From positions 390,820-454,819 of the forward strand of contig NZ_QKZO01000002.1 of the NCBI RefSeq assembly GCF_003254295.1: a DNA stretch of 64,000 nucleotides, written 5' to 3'. The position numbers and the translations under genes are program-made. Below the pieces are notes generated by a model that was not told the origin of the DNA, ran no database searches, and saw nothing but the letters and a program-made list of their open reading frames with translations. Below, piece by piece: positions 33,337-41,398 of this stretch (position 1 is its first letter; each line of letters starts with the position of its first letter). The stretch comes from Rhodobacter capsulatus (GTDB lineage Bacteria; Pseudomonadota; Alphaproteobacteria; Rhodobacterales; Rhodobacteraceae).

Positions 33337-34299
33337 TCAGCGGCCCAGCTTCGCCAGCCGCGCCGTGCGCAGCTTGGCGAAATCCTCGCCCGCGTGATAG
33401 CTCGACCGCGTCAGTGGCGTCGCCGAGACCATCAGGAAGCCCTTGCCATAGGCCGCCTTTTCATAATCGGCGAAGTCCTCGGGGGTGACGAAGCGGGACA
33501 CCGCATGGTGTTTCGGCGTCGGCTGCAGATACTGGCCGATGGTCAGGAAATCGATGTCGGCGGCGCGCATGTCATCCATCACCTGCAGCACGCCCTGCCG
33601 GTCCTCGCCCAGACCGACCATGATGCCGGATTTGGTGAACATCGCCGGGTCGAGTTCCTTGACCCGTTGCAGCAGCCGCAAGGAATGGAAATAGCGCGCC
33701 CCGGGCCGCACGGTCGGGTAAAGGCCGGGCACGGTCTCAAGGTTGTGGTTGAACACGTCCGGCCGGGCTTCGACAACCTTTTCAAGCGCTTCCGGGCCAC
33801 ACTTGAGAAAGTCGGGGGTCAGCACCTCGATCGTCGTCTCCGGCGCGCGATGGCGCACGGCACGGATCGTCTGGGCGAAATGCTCGGCCCCGCCATCCTC
33901 CAGATCGTCGCGATCGACCGAGGTGATGACCACATGTTTCAGCCCCAGCGTCGCCACCGCATGGGCCACCCGGCCGGGCTCGAAGGCGTCAAGCGCCTCG
34001 GGCTTGCCGGTGGCGACGTTGCAGAAACTGCAGCCGCGGGTGCAGGTCTCGCCCATGATCATCATCGTGGCGTGGCCGTGGCTCCAGCATTCGCCGACAT
34101 TGGGGCAGCCCGCCTCCTCGCAGACGGTCACCAGCTTGTTCGTCTTCAAGAGATCGCGGGTTTCCTTGTAGCCCTGCGAGGTCGGCGCCTTGACCTTGAT
34201 CCAGCCCGGTTTCTTCGGCTGGGCATTGTCGGGGCGATGCGCCTTTTCCGGGTGGCGCAGAACGGGCGCCTTGTGGGCCGGGTCCTGAGTGTCGGGCAT
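33337..34299 (-). CDS. lipA: Lipoyl synthase
   Basis: Radical-SAM enzyme inserting two sulfurs into the octanoyl chain on lipoyl-dependent enzymes. The 320-residue protein has the auxiliary cluster [12 protein letters not shown] (CX4CX5C), the radical-SAM motif [20 protein letters not shown] and the C-terminal SSYHAGE serine ligand. Monocistronic; it depends on Fe-S supply, for which the suf operon is in the same window. Confidence 0.96.
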   Translation of the reverse strand: MPDTQDPAHKAPVLRHPEKAHRPDNAQPKKPGWIKVKAPTSQGYKETRDLLKTNKLVTVCEEAGCPNVGECWSHGHATMMIMGETCTRGCSFCNVATGKPEALDAFEPGRVAHAVATLGLKHVVITSVDRDDLEDGGAEHFAQTIRAVRHRAPETTIEVLTPDFLKCGPEALEKVVEARPDVFNHNLETVPGLYPTVRPGARYFHSLRLLQRVKELDPAMFTKSGIMVGLGEDRQGVLQVMDDMRAADIDFLTIGQYLQPTPKHHAVSRFVTPEDFADYEKAAYGKGFLMVSATPLTRSSYHAGEDFAKLRTARLAKLGR

Positions 34300-34382
34300 C
34301 GGGCTTCCTTTCGCAGCGGGATTGCCCCCAGATAGGCCGAAAACCCGCCCGATGCAAATTGCCTGTGCCGCCCCGGCCCCGG

Positions 34383-35525
34383 CTAGCCGATCAAGGGCGC
34401 GGCGCCGCCATAGGTTTCGTCATAATGCCGCTTGAGCCGCATCAGCGCGATGCGCAGCACGATCTTGCCCGAGCGCGCCGACCAGCCCATGCGCTTTTCC
34501 GCCGATTCCAGCCCCTCGAGAAAACAGCAGCAGCGCAGAACCATGTCGCCCAGCCCCGGGCCAAGGTCGGAGAGCGCCGCCGCCACCCGTTCCCGGGCGC
34601 GCTCCGATCCGCCCGAACCGCCATGGCCCAGATCGGGCCGATACTGCCCCCGCGCGCCGCCGGTCATGAAGCGTTCCCAGTTCTGCGCCACCCGCGGCCC
34701 CATCTGCGCCAGTTCGAAATCCTCGCGCAGCCGTTCCCCCGCCGCCACCAGATCGGGCGCCAGAAACGGTCGCCCATCCGCATCGCGCCGCCGCGCCAGC
34801 ACCCCAAGCGGGCTTTCGGCCAGGTTCATCCGCAACCGCGTCACCCGGCCCTGCCCCTCGTGCACCAGGCGCTCGCCCCAGTCGCGGTGACGGTCGGCCT
34901 GCGGCGTGCCCTCCGCCTCGGGGTCGCGCCCCTCGGTCAGCGCCTCCGCCTCCAGCAACCGCTTCAGCGCCGCCCGCCCCGCCGCGGAGAGCTCGTAGCT
35001 CGTCACCCGGCCGCTGTGCTGCACCCCGATCCAGCCGTTCAGCGCAAAGCCCTGCGCCACCGCGCGCGCCACCACCGCCGTGCGCACCGTGCCCCGCAAC
35101 ACCACCGCCTTTTCCATGTCGGGCGCGATGATCAACAGCGCCCCCGGCTCGGCCAGACGGCGCAGCACCCGCCGCCCCTCGCGCGAGAGCGTCTCGAGGT
35201 CATGACCATCGGGCGCGGCCGCATCAGGGCGGGCTTGCGGCGCAGTCGGGCGGATCGGAGCGGTCATCGCAGTGTCATCCTCTCTGGGCGGGGCGGCAGA
35301 TGCAGCGGCAGCAAAACGGCCAAACCGGGTCAGGGCCTCGTCGACAAGCGGATCGTCGCGGCGTTGCTCGATCCGGCGCACCCGGCGCAGGATGGTCGAG
35401 GCATGACAGCCCTCGGCCCGCGCCAGTTGCCGGATCGGCACGCCGTCTTCGACGTGACGCAGATAAAGCCGTGCATGGTCGGGCAACCAGGCTGGCAGCA
35501 TCTCCCGATCTTGCATGGTCTTCAT
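34383..35525 (-). CDS. DUF6456-type helix-turn-helix protein
   Basis: A 380-residue protein. The N-terminal region has an HTH-like stretch ([20 protein letters not shown] then [15 protein letters not shown]). The C-terminal third ([40 protein letters not shown]) matches the alphaproteobacterial DUF6456 pattern as I recall it. Role unknown, probably DNA-binding. Starts at 35525 and 35516 are both possible; GGAG precedes them. Divergent from the 35742 gene across a 216-base AT-richer region. Confidence 0.7.
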   Translation of the reverse strand: MKTMQDREMLPAWLPDHARLYLRHVEDGVPIRQLARAEGCHASTILRRVRRIEQRRDDPLVDEALTRFGRFAAAASAAPPREDDTAMTAPIRPTAPQARPDAAAPDGHDLETLSREGRRVLRRLAEPGALLIIAPDMEKAVVLRGTVRTAVVARAVAQGFALNGWIGVQHSGRVTSYELSAAGRAALKRLLEAEALTEGRDPEAEGTPQADRHRDWGERLVHEGQGRVTRLRMNLAESPLGVLARRRDADGRPFLAPDLVAAGERLREDFELAQMGPRVAQNWERFMTGGARGQYRPDLGHGGSGGSERARERVAAALSDLGPGLGDMVLRCCCFLEGLESAEKRMGWSARSGKIVLRIALMRLKRHYDETYGGAAPLIG

Positions 35526-35741
35526 CTCCGGTCTCCCATCGACACGCTGGCGCATGGATAGCGCAAACGGCATCTGCAACCGTGGGTTGCTTTGGTTACC
35601 CCATGGTTAAGAAATGGGGCGATCTCGAAAATTCTTTATAAACTCTAAAGATTTCCAAACGCAGCGTTCGGTTGAGCAAATATTCGCGCAACACCCGTTT
35701 CGGTTGTGACAGGCTGACCCGGACCGAGTGAGGGGATCACG

Positions 35742-36050
35742 ATGACCGACCAGATCGACCAGATGGCGCGTCTGCGCCGTCCGAAATTGCTGATCCGGGC
35801 CGCACGCTTCGGACAGCGCGATTACGACCGCAGCCGCGATCTGCGCCGGCTGCTGGCCGCCCGCGACCTGCCCGGCCCCGAAGACGCGCTGCGCAGCCTG
35901 ATGACCGAGGAAGCCGGGCTGGAAGCGGCCCGCCAGGCCGGATTGGCCGGTTACAGTTTCCTGCGTCACATCGAGGTGCTGATCGCGATGATGGCCGAGG
36001 CGCGGATGCTGCCGCAGGCCCGCCTGCCCGCGCAGATCCGCATCGCCTGA
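35742..36050 (+). CDS. DUF6477-like small protein
   Basis: A 102-residue Rhodobacterales-type protein starting MTDQIDQMARLRRPKLLIRA, with a helical C-terminal half (YSFLRHIEVLIAMMAEAR). Function unknown. GAGGGG precedes the ATG. It lies divergent from the DUF6456-type gene, a pairing that suggests shared control, and ends 38 bases from the convergent HerA-like gene. Confidence 0.7.
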   Translation: MTDQIDQMARLRRPKLLIRAARFGQRDYDRSRDLRRLLAARDLPGPEDALRSLMTEEAGLEAARQAGLAGYSFLRHIEVLIAMMAEARMLPQARLPAQIRIA

Positions 36051-36088
36051 CCCCGGATCAAGGCGCCCCCTGATCAACGCGCCCCTGA

Positions 36089-37639
36089 TCAACGCGCCTT
36101 GAACAGCGAGCCGAGCACCCCGCGCAGGATCTGCTGACCGGCCTCGCGGCCCAATTGCCGCGCCAGAGACTTGCCGAAGACCTCGGCGATGCTGTCGCTG
36201 CGCGCGGCCGACCCGGCCGGTCGGAGCGCGGCCTTGGGCTCGGGCTGCGGCGCCTCGAACCGGCGGGCGCGGTTGAACTCCAGCTTCGCCGCGGGTGCAT
36301 CCGCCGCGGCGGCCTCGGCACCGGCCTTTTGCGTCCGTGCCGTCAGGATCTCGAACGCCGAGGGCCGGTCCACCGCGTGATCATATTTCGCGCCAAGGGG
36401 CGAGGCCGCGCGCAGCGCCGCGCGTTCCCCGGCCGCAAGCGGGCCGAGCCGCGATTGCGGCGGGCGCACCAGCGTGCGCTCGACCATGCCGGGCGCGCCC
36501 TTCGGCTCCAGAAACGAGGTCACCGCCTCGCCGGTGCCCACTTCCCTGATCGCGGTCTCGGTGTCGAAACGCGGGTTCGGGCGGTAAGTCTCGGCGGCGC
36601 GTTGCAGATCCTTCTGATCCTTGGCGGTAAAGGCGCGCAGCGCATGCTGCACCCGGTTGCCGAGCTGACCCAGGATGTCCTCGGGCACGTCGGCGGGGTT
36701 TTGCGTGATGAAATAAAGGCCGACGCCTTTCGAGCGGATCAGCCGCGCCACCTGTTCGATCTTGTCGAGGAGCGCCTTGGGGGCGTCGTCAAAGAGCAGA
36801 TGCGCCTCGTCGAAGAAGAAGACGAAACGCGGACGCTCAGGGTCGCCGACCTCGGGCAGCTCCTCGAAAAGCTCCGACAAGAGCCAGAGCAGGAAGGTCG
36901 CATAAAGCCGCGGGCGGACCATCAGCCGGTCGGCGGCCAGGATGTTGATCTGCCCGCGCCCGTCCGGCGCCAGCGTCATCATGTCGGCCAGATCAAGCGC
37001 CGGTTCGCCGAAAAACTGCGCCGCGCCCTGATTTTCGAGGATCAGAAGCTGGCGCTGGATCGCCCCCACCGACTCGGCCGAGACAGTGCCGTAGCGCAGC
37101 TTCAGCTCGGCGGCGCGTTCGCCCACATGCACCAGCATCGCCCGCAGATCGGCCAGATCGAGCAGAGCCAGCCCCTCGGCATCGGCCAGATGAAAGGCGA
37201 TGTTCAGCACGCCTTCCTGCGCCTCGCTCAGATCCAGCAGACGGGCCAGCAGAAGCGGCCCCATCTCGGTCACCGTCGCGCGCACCGGATGGCCCTGTTC
37301 GCCGAAAAGATCCCAGAACGTGACCGGATAGGCCCGATAGGCAAGATCATGGCCGATCATCGCGGCGCGGGTGCGAAAGGCCTCGTGCAGCGGGCCGGTC
37401 TCGGCGCCCGCCGCGGCAAGCCCCGCAAGGTCGCCCTTCACATCGGCCAGGAACACCGGAACCCCCGCGGCCGAAAAGCCCTCGGCCAGAACCTGCAGCG
37501 TCACCGTCTTGCCGGTGCCCGTCGCCCCCGCGATCAGCCCGTGCCGGTTGCCCGCTTTCAGCAGCAGCTCCTGCGGTTGGCCATAGCCCTCGCCGCCGCC
37601 GCCGACGAAGATCCCCGCCCCGGTCAGACCTGCGCTCAT
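36089..37639 (-). CDS. HerA-like DUF853 ATPase
   Basis: A 516-residue P-loop ATPase of the HerA/FtsK-like superfamily. Walker A is GATGTGKTVTLQVL (about residues 40-47 for the core); the Walker B segment is RFVFFFDEAHLLFDDAPKAL, followed by GVGLYFITQNPADVPEDILG. This bacterial DUF853 group is usually annotated as a helicase; it stands without a nuclease partner here, so substrate and role are unknown. The C-terminal 100 residues are Ala-rich, ending in a basic segment. Confidence 0.85.
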   Translation of the reverse strand: MSAGLTGAGIFVGGGGEGYGQPQELLLKAGNRHGLIAGATGTGKTVTLQVLAEGFSAAGVPVFLADVKGDLAGLAAAGAETGPLHEAFRTRAAMIGHDLAYRAYPVTFWDLFGEQGHPVRATVTEMGPLLLARLLDLSEAQEGVLNIAFHLADAEGLALLDLADLRAMLVHVGERAAELKLRYGTVSAESVGAIQRQLLILENQGAAQFFGEPALDLADMMTLAPDGRGQINILAADRLMVRPRLYATFLLWLLSELFEELPEVGDPERPRFVFFFDEAHLLFDDAPKALLDKIEQVARLIRSKGVGLYFITQNPADVPEDILGQLGNRVQHALRAFTAKDQKDLQRAAETYRPNPRFDTETAIREVGTGEAVTSFLEPKGAPGMVERTLVRPPQSRLGPLAAGERAALRAASPLGAKYDHAVDRPSAFEILTARTQKAGAEAAAADAPAAKLEFNRARRFEAPQPEPKAALRPAGSAARSDSIAEVFGKSLARQLGREAGQQILRGVLGSLFKAR

Positions 37640-37718
37640 CCGTTCCCCCGCTGCTGTCCCGGCCCGATCGGGGCCGCGTTCCTGATGCGTCGCGAGAATA
37701 CTTGTTTAACCCTTATGT

Positions 37719-37807
37719 GCCAGTCTGCAGATGTCCCGCTTCGGGCCCATTGGCCGCGGGACACTTCCTCCCTGTCAGACTGGCCGCGCCTTCGGGCGCG
37801 GTTTTTT
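37719..37807 (+). ncRNA. Candidate structured small RNA 1
   Basis: The 462-base gap between the HerA-like gene and the IalB-like gene has no credible ORF but strong RNA structure. An outer stem GCCAGTCTG (37719-37727) pairs perfectly with CAGACTGGC (37776-37784). Inside it TGTCCCGC (37732-37739) pairs with GCGGGACA (37756-37763). An unpaired stretch containing TTCCTCCC lies between, and a classic terminator CCGCGCC-TTCG-GGCGCGG-TTTTTT ends it. Anti-Shine-Dalgarno TCCTCC motifs are known in alphaproteobacterial Hfq-dependent sRNAs; function here is inference. No clear promoter found. Confidence 0.6.
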
Positions 37808-37863
37808 CGCTTTTTCACCCCGGATCGGGGCCAAAATCGCGCCCGACCGATCATTTTTGCGTG

Positions 37864-37892
37864 TTGACCTGCGGGATATTCCGCACTAGCGT
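37864..37892 (+). promoter_or_regulatory. Promoter for candidate small RNA 2
   Basis: TTGACC (37864-37869), a 17-base spacer, and TAGCGT (37887-37892). The -35 is near consensus; the -10 is weaker. Confidence 0.5.
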
Positions 37893-37898
37893 TTCCGC

Positions 37899-37969
37899 AA
37901 TGACATAGTCGGCCAGTCCGACAGGGGGAATACAGGGCTCCGGTCAACGGAGCCCTTCTTTATTTTATT
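37899..37969 (+). ncRNA. Candidate small RNA 2
   Basis: A short predicted transcript starting about 7 bases after the promoter at 37864-37892. It folds into hairpin GTCGG-CCAGT-CCGAC (37909-37923), a purine-rich AGGGGGAAT single strand, and a terminator hairpin GGGCTCCG-GTCAA-CGGAGCCC (37935-37955) with a long T-rich tail. No ORF with a ribosome-binding site lies inside. Nothing recognisable in the remaining 130 bases before the IalB-like gene. Confidence 0.5.
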
Positions 37970-38101
37970 CCCGCGGCCTCCCGCCCCCGCTCACGCAAGT
38001 TTCACCGCCAGCCTCCGCCGCCGCGGCCGGAGGGGCGCTTTTGCCCCTGACAGGCTTCGGGCGGCATGCTAAGGCGGCATCATCCCCTTGGAGGACATTT
38101 C

Positions 38102-38698
38102 ATGATCAAAAACACCGCTTCCCTTGCTCTTGTGCTGGCCGTCAGCCTTGCCGCGCCGATGGCGCTGGCCGAAGATGCCGCCCCGACCGCGACTCCGGCG
38201 CCCGCCGCCGAAGCCCCCGCGCCTGCTGCCGAAGCGCCCGCTGCCGAAGCCCCCGCCGAGCCCTATGTCAAGACCACGGAAGGCGACTGGAAAGTGCAGT
38301 GCATCCGCGTCGAAAGCGGCGACGAGCCCTGCGAGATGTTCCAGCTGCTGACCGACAAGGATGGCAACAAGGTCGCCTCGATCTCGGTTCTGGGGCTGCC
38401 GAAGGGCAAGGAAGCCGTGGCCGGGGCGACCATCGCCACGCCGCTGGAATCGGCGCTGACCGCCGGGGTGACGCTGCAGATCGACACGCAAAAGCCGATC
38501 ACGCTGCCCTATTCCTTCTGCTCGCAGGTCGGCTGCTTCTCGAACGTCGTGCTGAAGGCCGAAGAGCTTGACCTGTTCAAGAAGGGCAAGAAGATCGCCA
38601 TGACGATCGTGCCGATGCGCGCGCCCGATCAGAAGGTGGAACTGGAAATCTCGCTCAAGGGCTTCAGCGCTGCCTGGGATGCGATGCAGCCGAAGTGA
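38102..38698 (+). CDS. Invasion-associated locus B (IalB) family protein
   Basis: A 198-residue exported protein with signal peptide MIKNTASLALVLAVSLAAPM... cleaved near ALA-EDA. An Ala/Pro/Glu-rich linker (residues 25-52) is followed by the IalB domain (EGDWKVQCIRVE, PCEMFQLL, VLGLPKG, YSFCSQVGCFSN). The family was named in Bartonella but is widespread in free-living alphaproteobacteria, with unknown periplasmic role. The ATG at 38102 follows GGAGG. Monocistronic. Confidence 0.85.
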   Translation: MIKNTASLALVLAVSLAAPMALAEDAAPTATPAPAAEAPAPAAEAPAAEAPAEPYVKTTEGDWKVQCIRVESGDEPCEMFQLLTDKDGNKVASISVLGLPKGKEAVAGATIATPLESALTAGVTLQIDTQKPITLPYSFCSQVGCFSNVVLKAEELDLFKKGKKIAMTIVPMRAPDQKVELEISLKGFSAAWDAMQPK

Positions 38699-38733
38699 TC
38701 CAAAACTAAGGATCGCCCTGCAAGATATTGAAA

Positions 38734-38757
38734 GACGCCGCCTTTCGGGGCGGCGTC
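38734..38757 (+). terminator. Hairpin between IalB-like and ketosynthase genes
   Basis: A 9-base stem GACGCCGCC / GGCGGCGTC with a 6-base loop, overlapping the stop codon of the convergent ketosynthase gene. Weak T-tracts on both sides; probably a shared terminator. Confidence 0.65.
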
Positions 38758-39970
38758 ATGCTTTTGACAGGATCAGCACCGCGTTCAGGCCGCCAAAGGC
38801 AAAGGCATTGGTCATCACCGTGTCGACCCGCACCTGACGCGCGACATTGGGCACCACATCCAGCGGGCAGTCGGGATCGGGCGCCTCGAAGCCCAGTGTC
38901 GGCGCGATCACCCCCGCGTTCAGCGCCATCAGACAGGCCAGAAGCTCGATCGCCCCGGTGGCGCCGATGCAATGGCCGTGCATCGCCTTGGTGGAACTGA
39001 CCGGCAGCCGCGGCAGATCCGCGCCGAAAATATCCGACAGCGCCGCCGCCTCGGTCTTGTCATTGGCCGCCGTGCCGGTGCCATGGGCGTTCACGTAATC
39101 GACCGCCTCGGGCGTGATCCCGGCATCGCGCAGCGCCAGACGCATCGCCCGCGCCGCCCCCTCGCGCGAGGGCATGACGATGTCGCTGGCATCCGAGGTC
39201 ATGGCGAAGCCCTTGATCTCGGCCAGGATTTCGGCGCCGCGCGCCTTGGCGCCTTCAAGCGTTTCAAGCACGAAGACGCCCGCGCCCTCGCCCTGCACCA
39301 TGCCGTTGCGGCTGGCGCTGAACGGGCGGCAGCCGTCGGGCGACATCACCCGCAGCCCTTCCCAGGCCTTCAGCCCGCCGAAATTCAGCATCGATTCCGC
39401 CCCGCCCGCCAGCATGCCATCGGCAAGCCCGGCGCGGATCATCTGAAACGCCAGACCCAGCGCGTGGTTCGAACTGGCGCAGGCCGTCGCCACCGCGAAA
39501 CTGGGCCCCATCAGCCCGAATTCCATCGAAACATGGGACGCCGCCGCATTGCCCATCAGCCGCGGCACGGTGAAAGGATGAACCCGGTTCTTGCCCTCGG
39601 CATAAACCGCGCGATAGGCCTCGTTCACCGTCGCATTGCCGCCGCCCGCGGTGCCGATGATCGCGCCCCAGCGGGTGTGATCACAGCTTTCCTGCGGCAG
39701 ACCGGCCTGCGCCATCGCCTGTCGCGCCGCGACCAGCGCGAATTGCGTGAAACGATCGTAAAGCGACAGCTTGCCCTTGTCGAAATGGCTTTCGGGGGGG
39801 AAGCCCCGCACCTGCGCGCCGATCCGGATCGTCAGCCGCTCGACATCGGGAAAGTCGAGCGGACCGATGCCGCACCGCCCCTCCGCCATCGCGGCGAAAG
39901 TGCCTTGCACATCCGGGGCCAGCGCATTGACCGTTCCGGCCCCGGTGATGACGACACGTCTTTGGGTCAC
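38756..39970 (-). CDS. Beta-ketoacyl-ACP synthase (FabF/NodE-like)
   Basis: A 404-residue condensing enzyme. The catalytic triad is visible: Cys in VATACASSNHAL, His in YVNAHGTGTAAND and His in KAMHGHCIGATGA. The sequence is closer to specialised NodE/FabF2 types than to housekeeping FabF. It overlaps the acyl carrier protein start by 4 bases, and lpxD is upstream, so it probably makes 3-oxoacyl chains on that dedicated carrier, perhaps for lipid A. Confidence 0.88.
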   Translation of the reverse strand: MTQRRVVITGAGTVNALAPDVQGTFAAMAEGRCGIGPLDFPDVERLTIRIGAQVRGFPPESHFDKGKLSLYDRFTQFALVAARQAMAQAGLPQESCDHTRWGAIIGTAGGGNATVNEAYRAVYAEGKNRVHPFTVPRLMGNAAASHVSMEFGLMGPSFAVATACASSNHALGLAFQMIRAGLADGMLAGGAESMLNFGGLKAWEGLRVMSPDGCRPFSASRNGMVQGEGAGVFVLETLEGAKARGAEILAEIKGFAMTSDASDIVMPSREGAARAMRLALRDAGITPEAVDYVNAHGTGTAANDKTEAAALSDIFGADLPRLPVSSTKAMHGHCIGATGAIELLACLMALNAGVIAPTLGFEAPDPDCPLDVVPNVARQVRVDTVMTNAFAFGGLNAVLILSKA

Positions 39971-40242
39971 GCCAGCGCCGCCTGCGGCCCCGAGATCAGC
40001 CGCTCGACCGCGCGCACGATCGCGCCGACCGAGGAAATGTCGAACTCGCTTTGCGTCGGTTCGTTGGCGTTGAAGGGAACGGAAACCCCGAAGGTTTCCT
40101 CGATCGCGAAGATCATCTCGACAAGGCCGAGGCTGTCGAGCCCCAACTCGTCAAGCGTCATGTCCGGGCGCACTTCGGCCGGTTCCATCGCAGCTTCGCG
40201 GGCGATGATCGAGAGAATCTTGTCCTGCACGTCGGGCCTCAT
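39967..40242 (-). CDS. Acyl carrier protein
   Basis: A 91-residue acyl carrier protein with phosphopantetheine site DELGLDSLGLVEMIF (Ser in DSL). It diverges from housekeeping AcpP, with a C-terminal extension (SSVGAIVRAVERLISG). ATG at 40242 gives the normal length; a longer frame upstream overlaps lpxD. It sits between lpxD (7 bases) and the ketosynthase (4-base overlap), so it is likely dedicated to them. Confidence 0.88.
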   Translation of the reverse strand: MRPDVQDKILSIIAREAAMEPAEVRPDMTLDELGLDSLGLVEMIFAIEETFGVSVPFNANEPTQSEFDISSVGAIVRAVERLISGPQAALA

Positions 40243-40249
40243 CTGGCTG

Positions 40250-41350
40250 TTACTCCGTGCCCTTCTTCTGCGTGAGATTTGTAACAGTTTCCCGAAGTTC
40301 GGCCATTTGCGCAAAGAGTCGCGGCAGACGGCGGATGTTCTTCCAGGCTTCGACATGGGTTTCCATCTTCACCGCCGGATAGCCCAGCAGCACCCGCCCC
40401 GCGGGGGCATTGGTGAAGATCTTGGTGGCCCCGCCGGCGATCACGTCATCGCCAACGAAGATATTGTCGTTCACCCCGCATTGGCCGCCGAGCACCACCC
40501 GGTCGCCGATGCGCGAGGAGCCCGCGATGCCGACCTGACCGCACAAAAGACAATCGCGGCCGATCTGCACATTGTGGCCGATGTGGACAAGGTTGTCGAG
40601 CTTGGTGCCCGAGCCGATCATCGTCGCCCGCACCGTGCCGCGGTCGATGCAGACATTGGCGCCCAGCTCGACATCATCGCCGATGACGACGCTGCCCAGG
40701 CTGTGGATGCGGGTCCAGCTTTGTTCGGTGATCGTGTCGCGCTGACCCAGCGTCTCGCGGATTTCCTCGACGCCGGATTTTTCCGGCGTGACGAAGGAAA
40801 ACCCGTCCGCGCCCACCACAGCGCCGGGCTGGGCGATGAAGCGATCGCCAATCACCACCCGGGCGCCGATCTTTACGCCTTGCAGAACAAGGGCTTCCTC
40901 GCCGATCTTTACATCTTCGGAAATGCAGGCATGCGCCGCGATCCGCGCCCCGGCGCCAATGCGCGCGCCCCGCCCGATGACGACGAAGGGGCCGATCGCC
41001 GCCCCCGCGCCGATCTCGGCCGTGGGGTCGATCACCGCCGTCGGGTGAATGCCGGGTGCAATCTCGGGGCCCGGGTCGAAGGCTTTCGACAGCCCCGCCA
41101 TCGCCAGCCGCGGCCGGGCGACGAAAATCGCCGCCTTCAGCCCCAGCGCCCGCCAATCCGTGCCCTCGGGCAGGATCGCCGCCAGCGCCTGACCCGCGGC
41201 CAGCCCCGGGATGTATTTCGCACTCATCGCCAGCGCGATCTGACGCGGGCCTGCCGATTGCGGCTCCGAGGCGCCCTCGATCGGCAGGGACAGATCGCCT
41301 TCCGCCCGCGCCGCCAGAGCCCGTGCAATGGTTTCGACCGTCTGCGCCAT
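40250..41350 (-). CDS. lpxD: UDP-3-O-acylglucosamine N-acyltransferase
   Basis: Adds the amide-linked acyl chain in lipid A synthesis using acyl-ACP. The 366-residue protein has the N-terminal uridine-binding domain and a long hexapeptide left-handed beta-helix (IGAGAAIGPFVVIGRGARIG). The catalytic His is in LDNLVHIGHNVQIG. Unusually, it is not next to bamA, fabZ or lpxA in this window but heads an lpxD-acp-ketosynthase operon; a paralogue elsewhere in the genome is possible. Confidence 0.92.
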   Translation of the reverse strand: MAQTVETIARALAARAEGDLSLPIEGASEPQSAGPRQIALAMSAKYIPGLAAGQALAAILPEGTDWRALGLKAAIFVARPRLAMAGLSKAFDPGPEIAPGIHPTAVIDPTAEIGAGAAIGPFVVIGRGARIGAGARIAAHACISEDVKIGEEALVLQGVKIGARVVIGDRFIAQPGAVVGADGFSFVTPEKSGVEEIRETLGQRDTITEQSWTRIHSLGSVVIGDDVELGANVCIDRGTVRATMIGSGTKLDNLVHIGHNVQIGRDCLLCGQVGIAGSSRIGDRVVLGGQCGVNDNIFVGDDVIAGGATKIFTNAPAGRVLLGYPAVKMETHVEAWKNIRRLPRLFAQMAELRETVTNLTQKKGTE

Positions 41351-41398
41351 GGATCTTGCCTCTCGTTGACCGGCGCCGTGCCGCGCCTCGTCCCCGAT

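Noticed and set aside
35526-35741. CtrA or GcrA sites in the DUF6456/DUF6477 divergent region
   Set aside because: A GGTTAA half site occurs but no second TTAA at proper spacing and no clear GANTC cluster.
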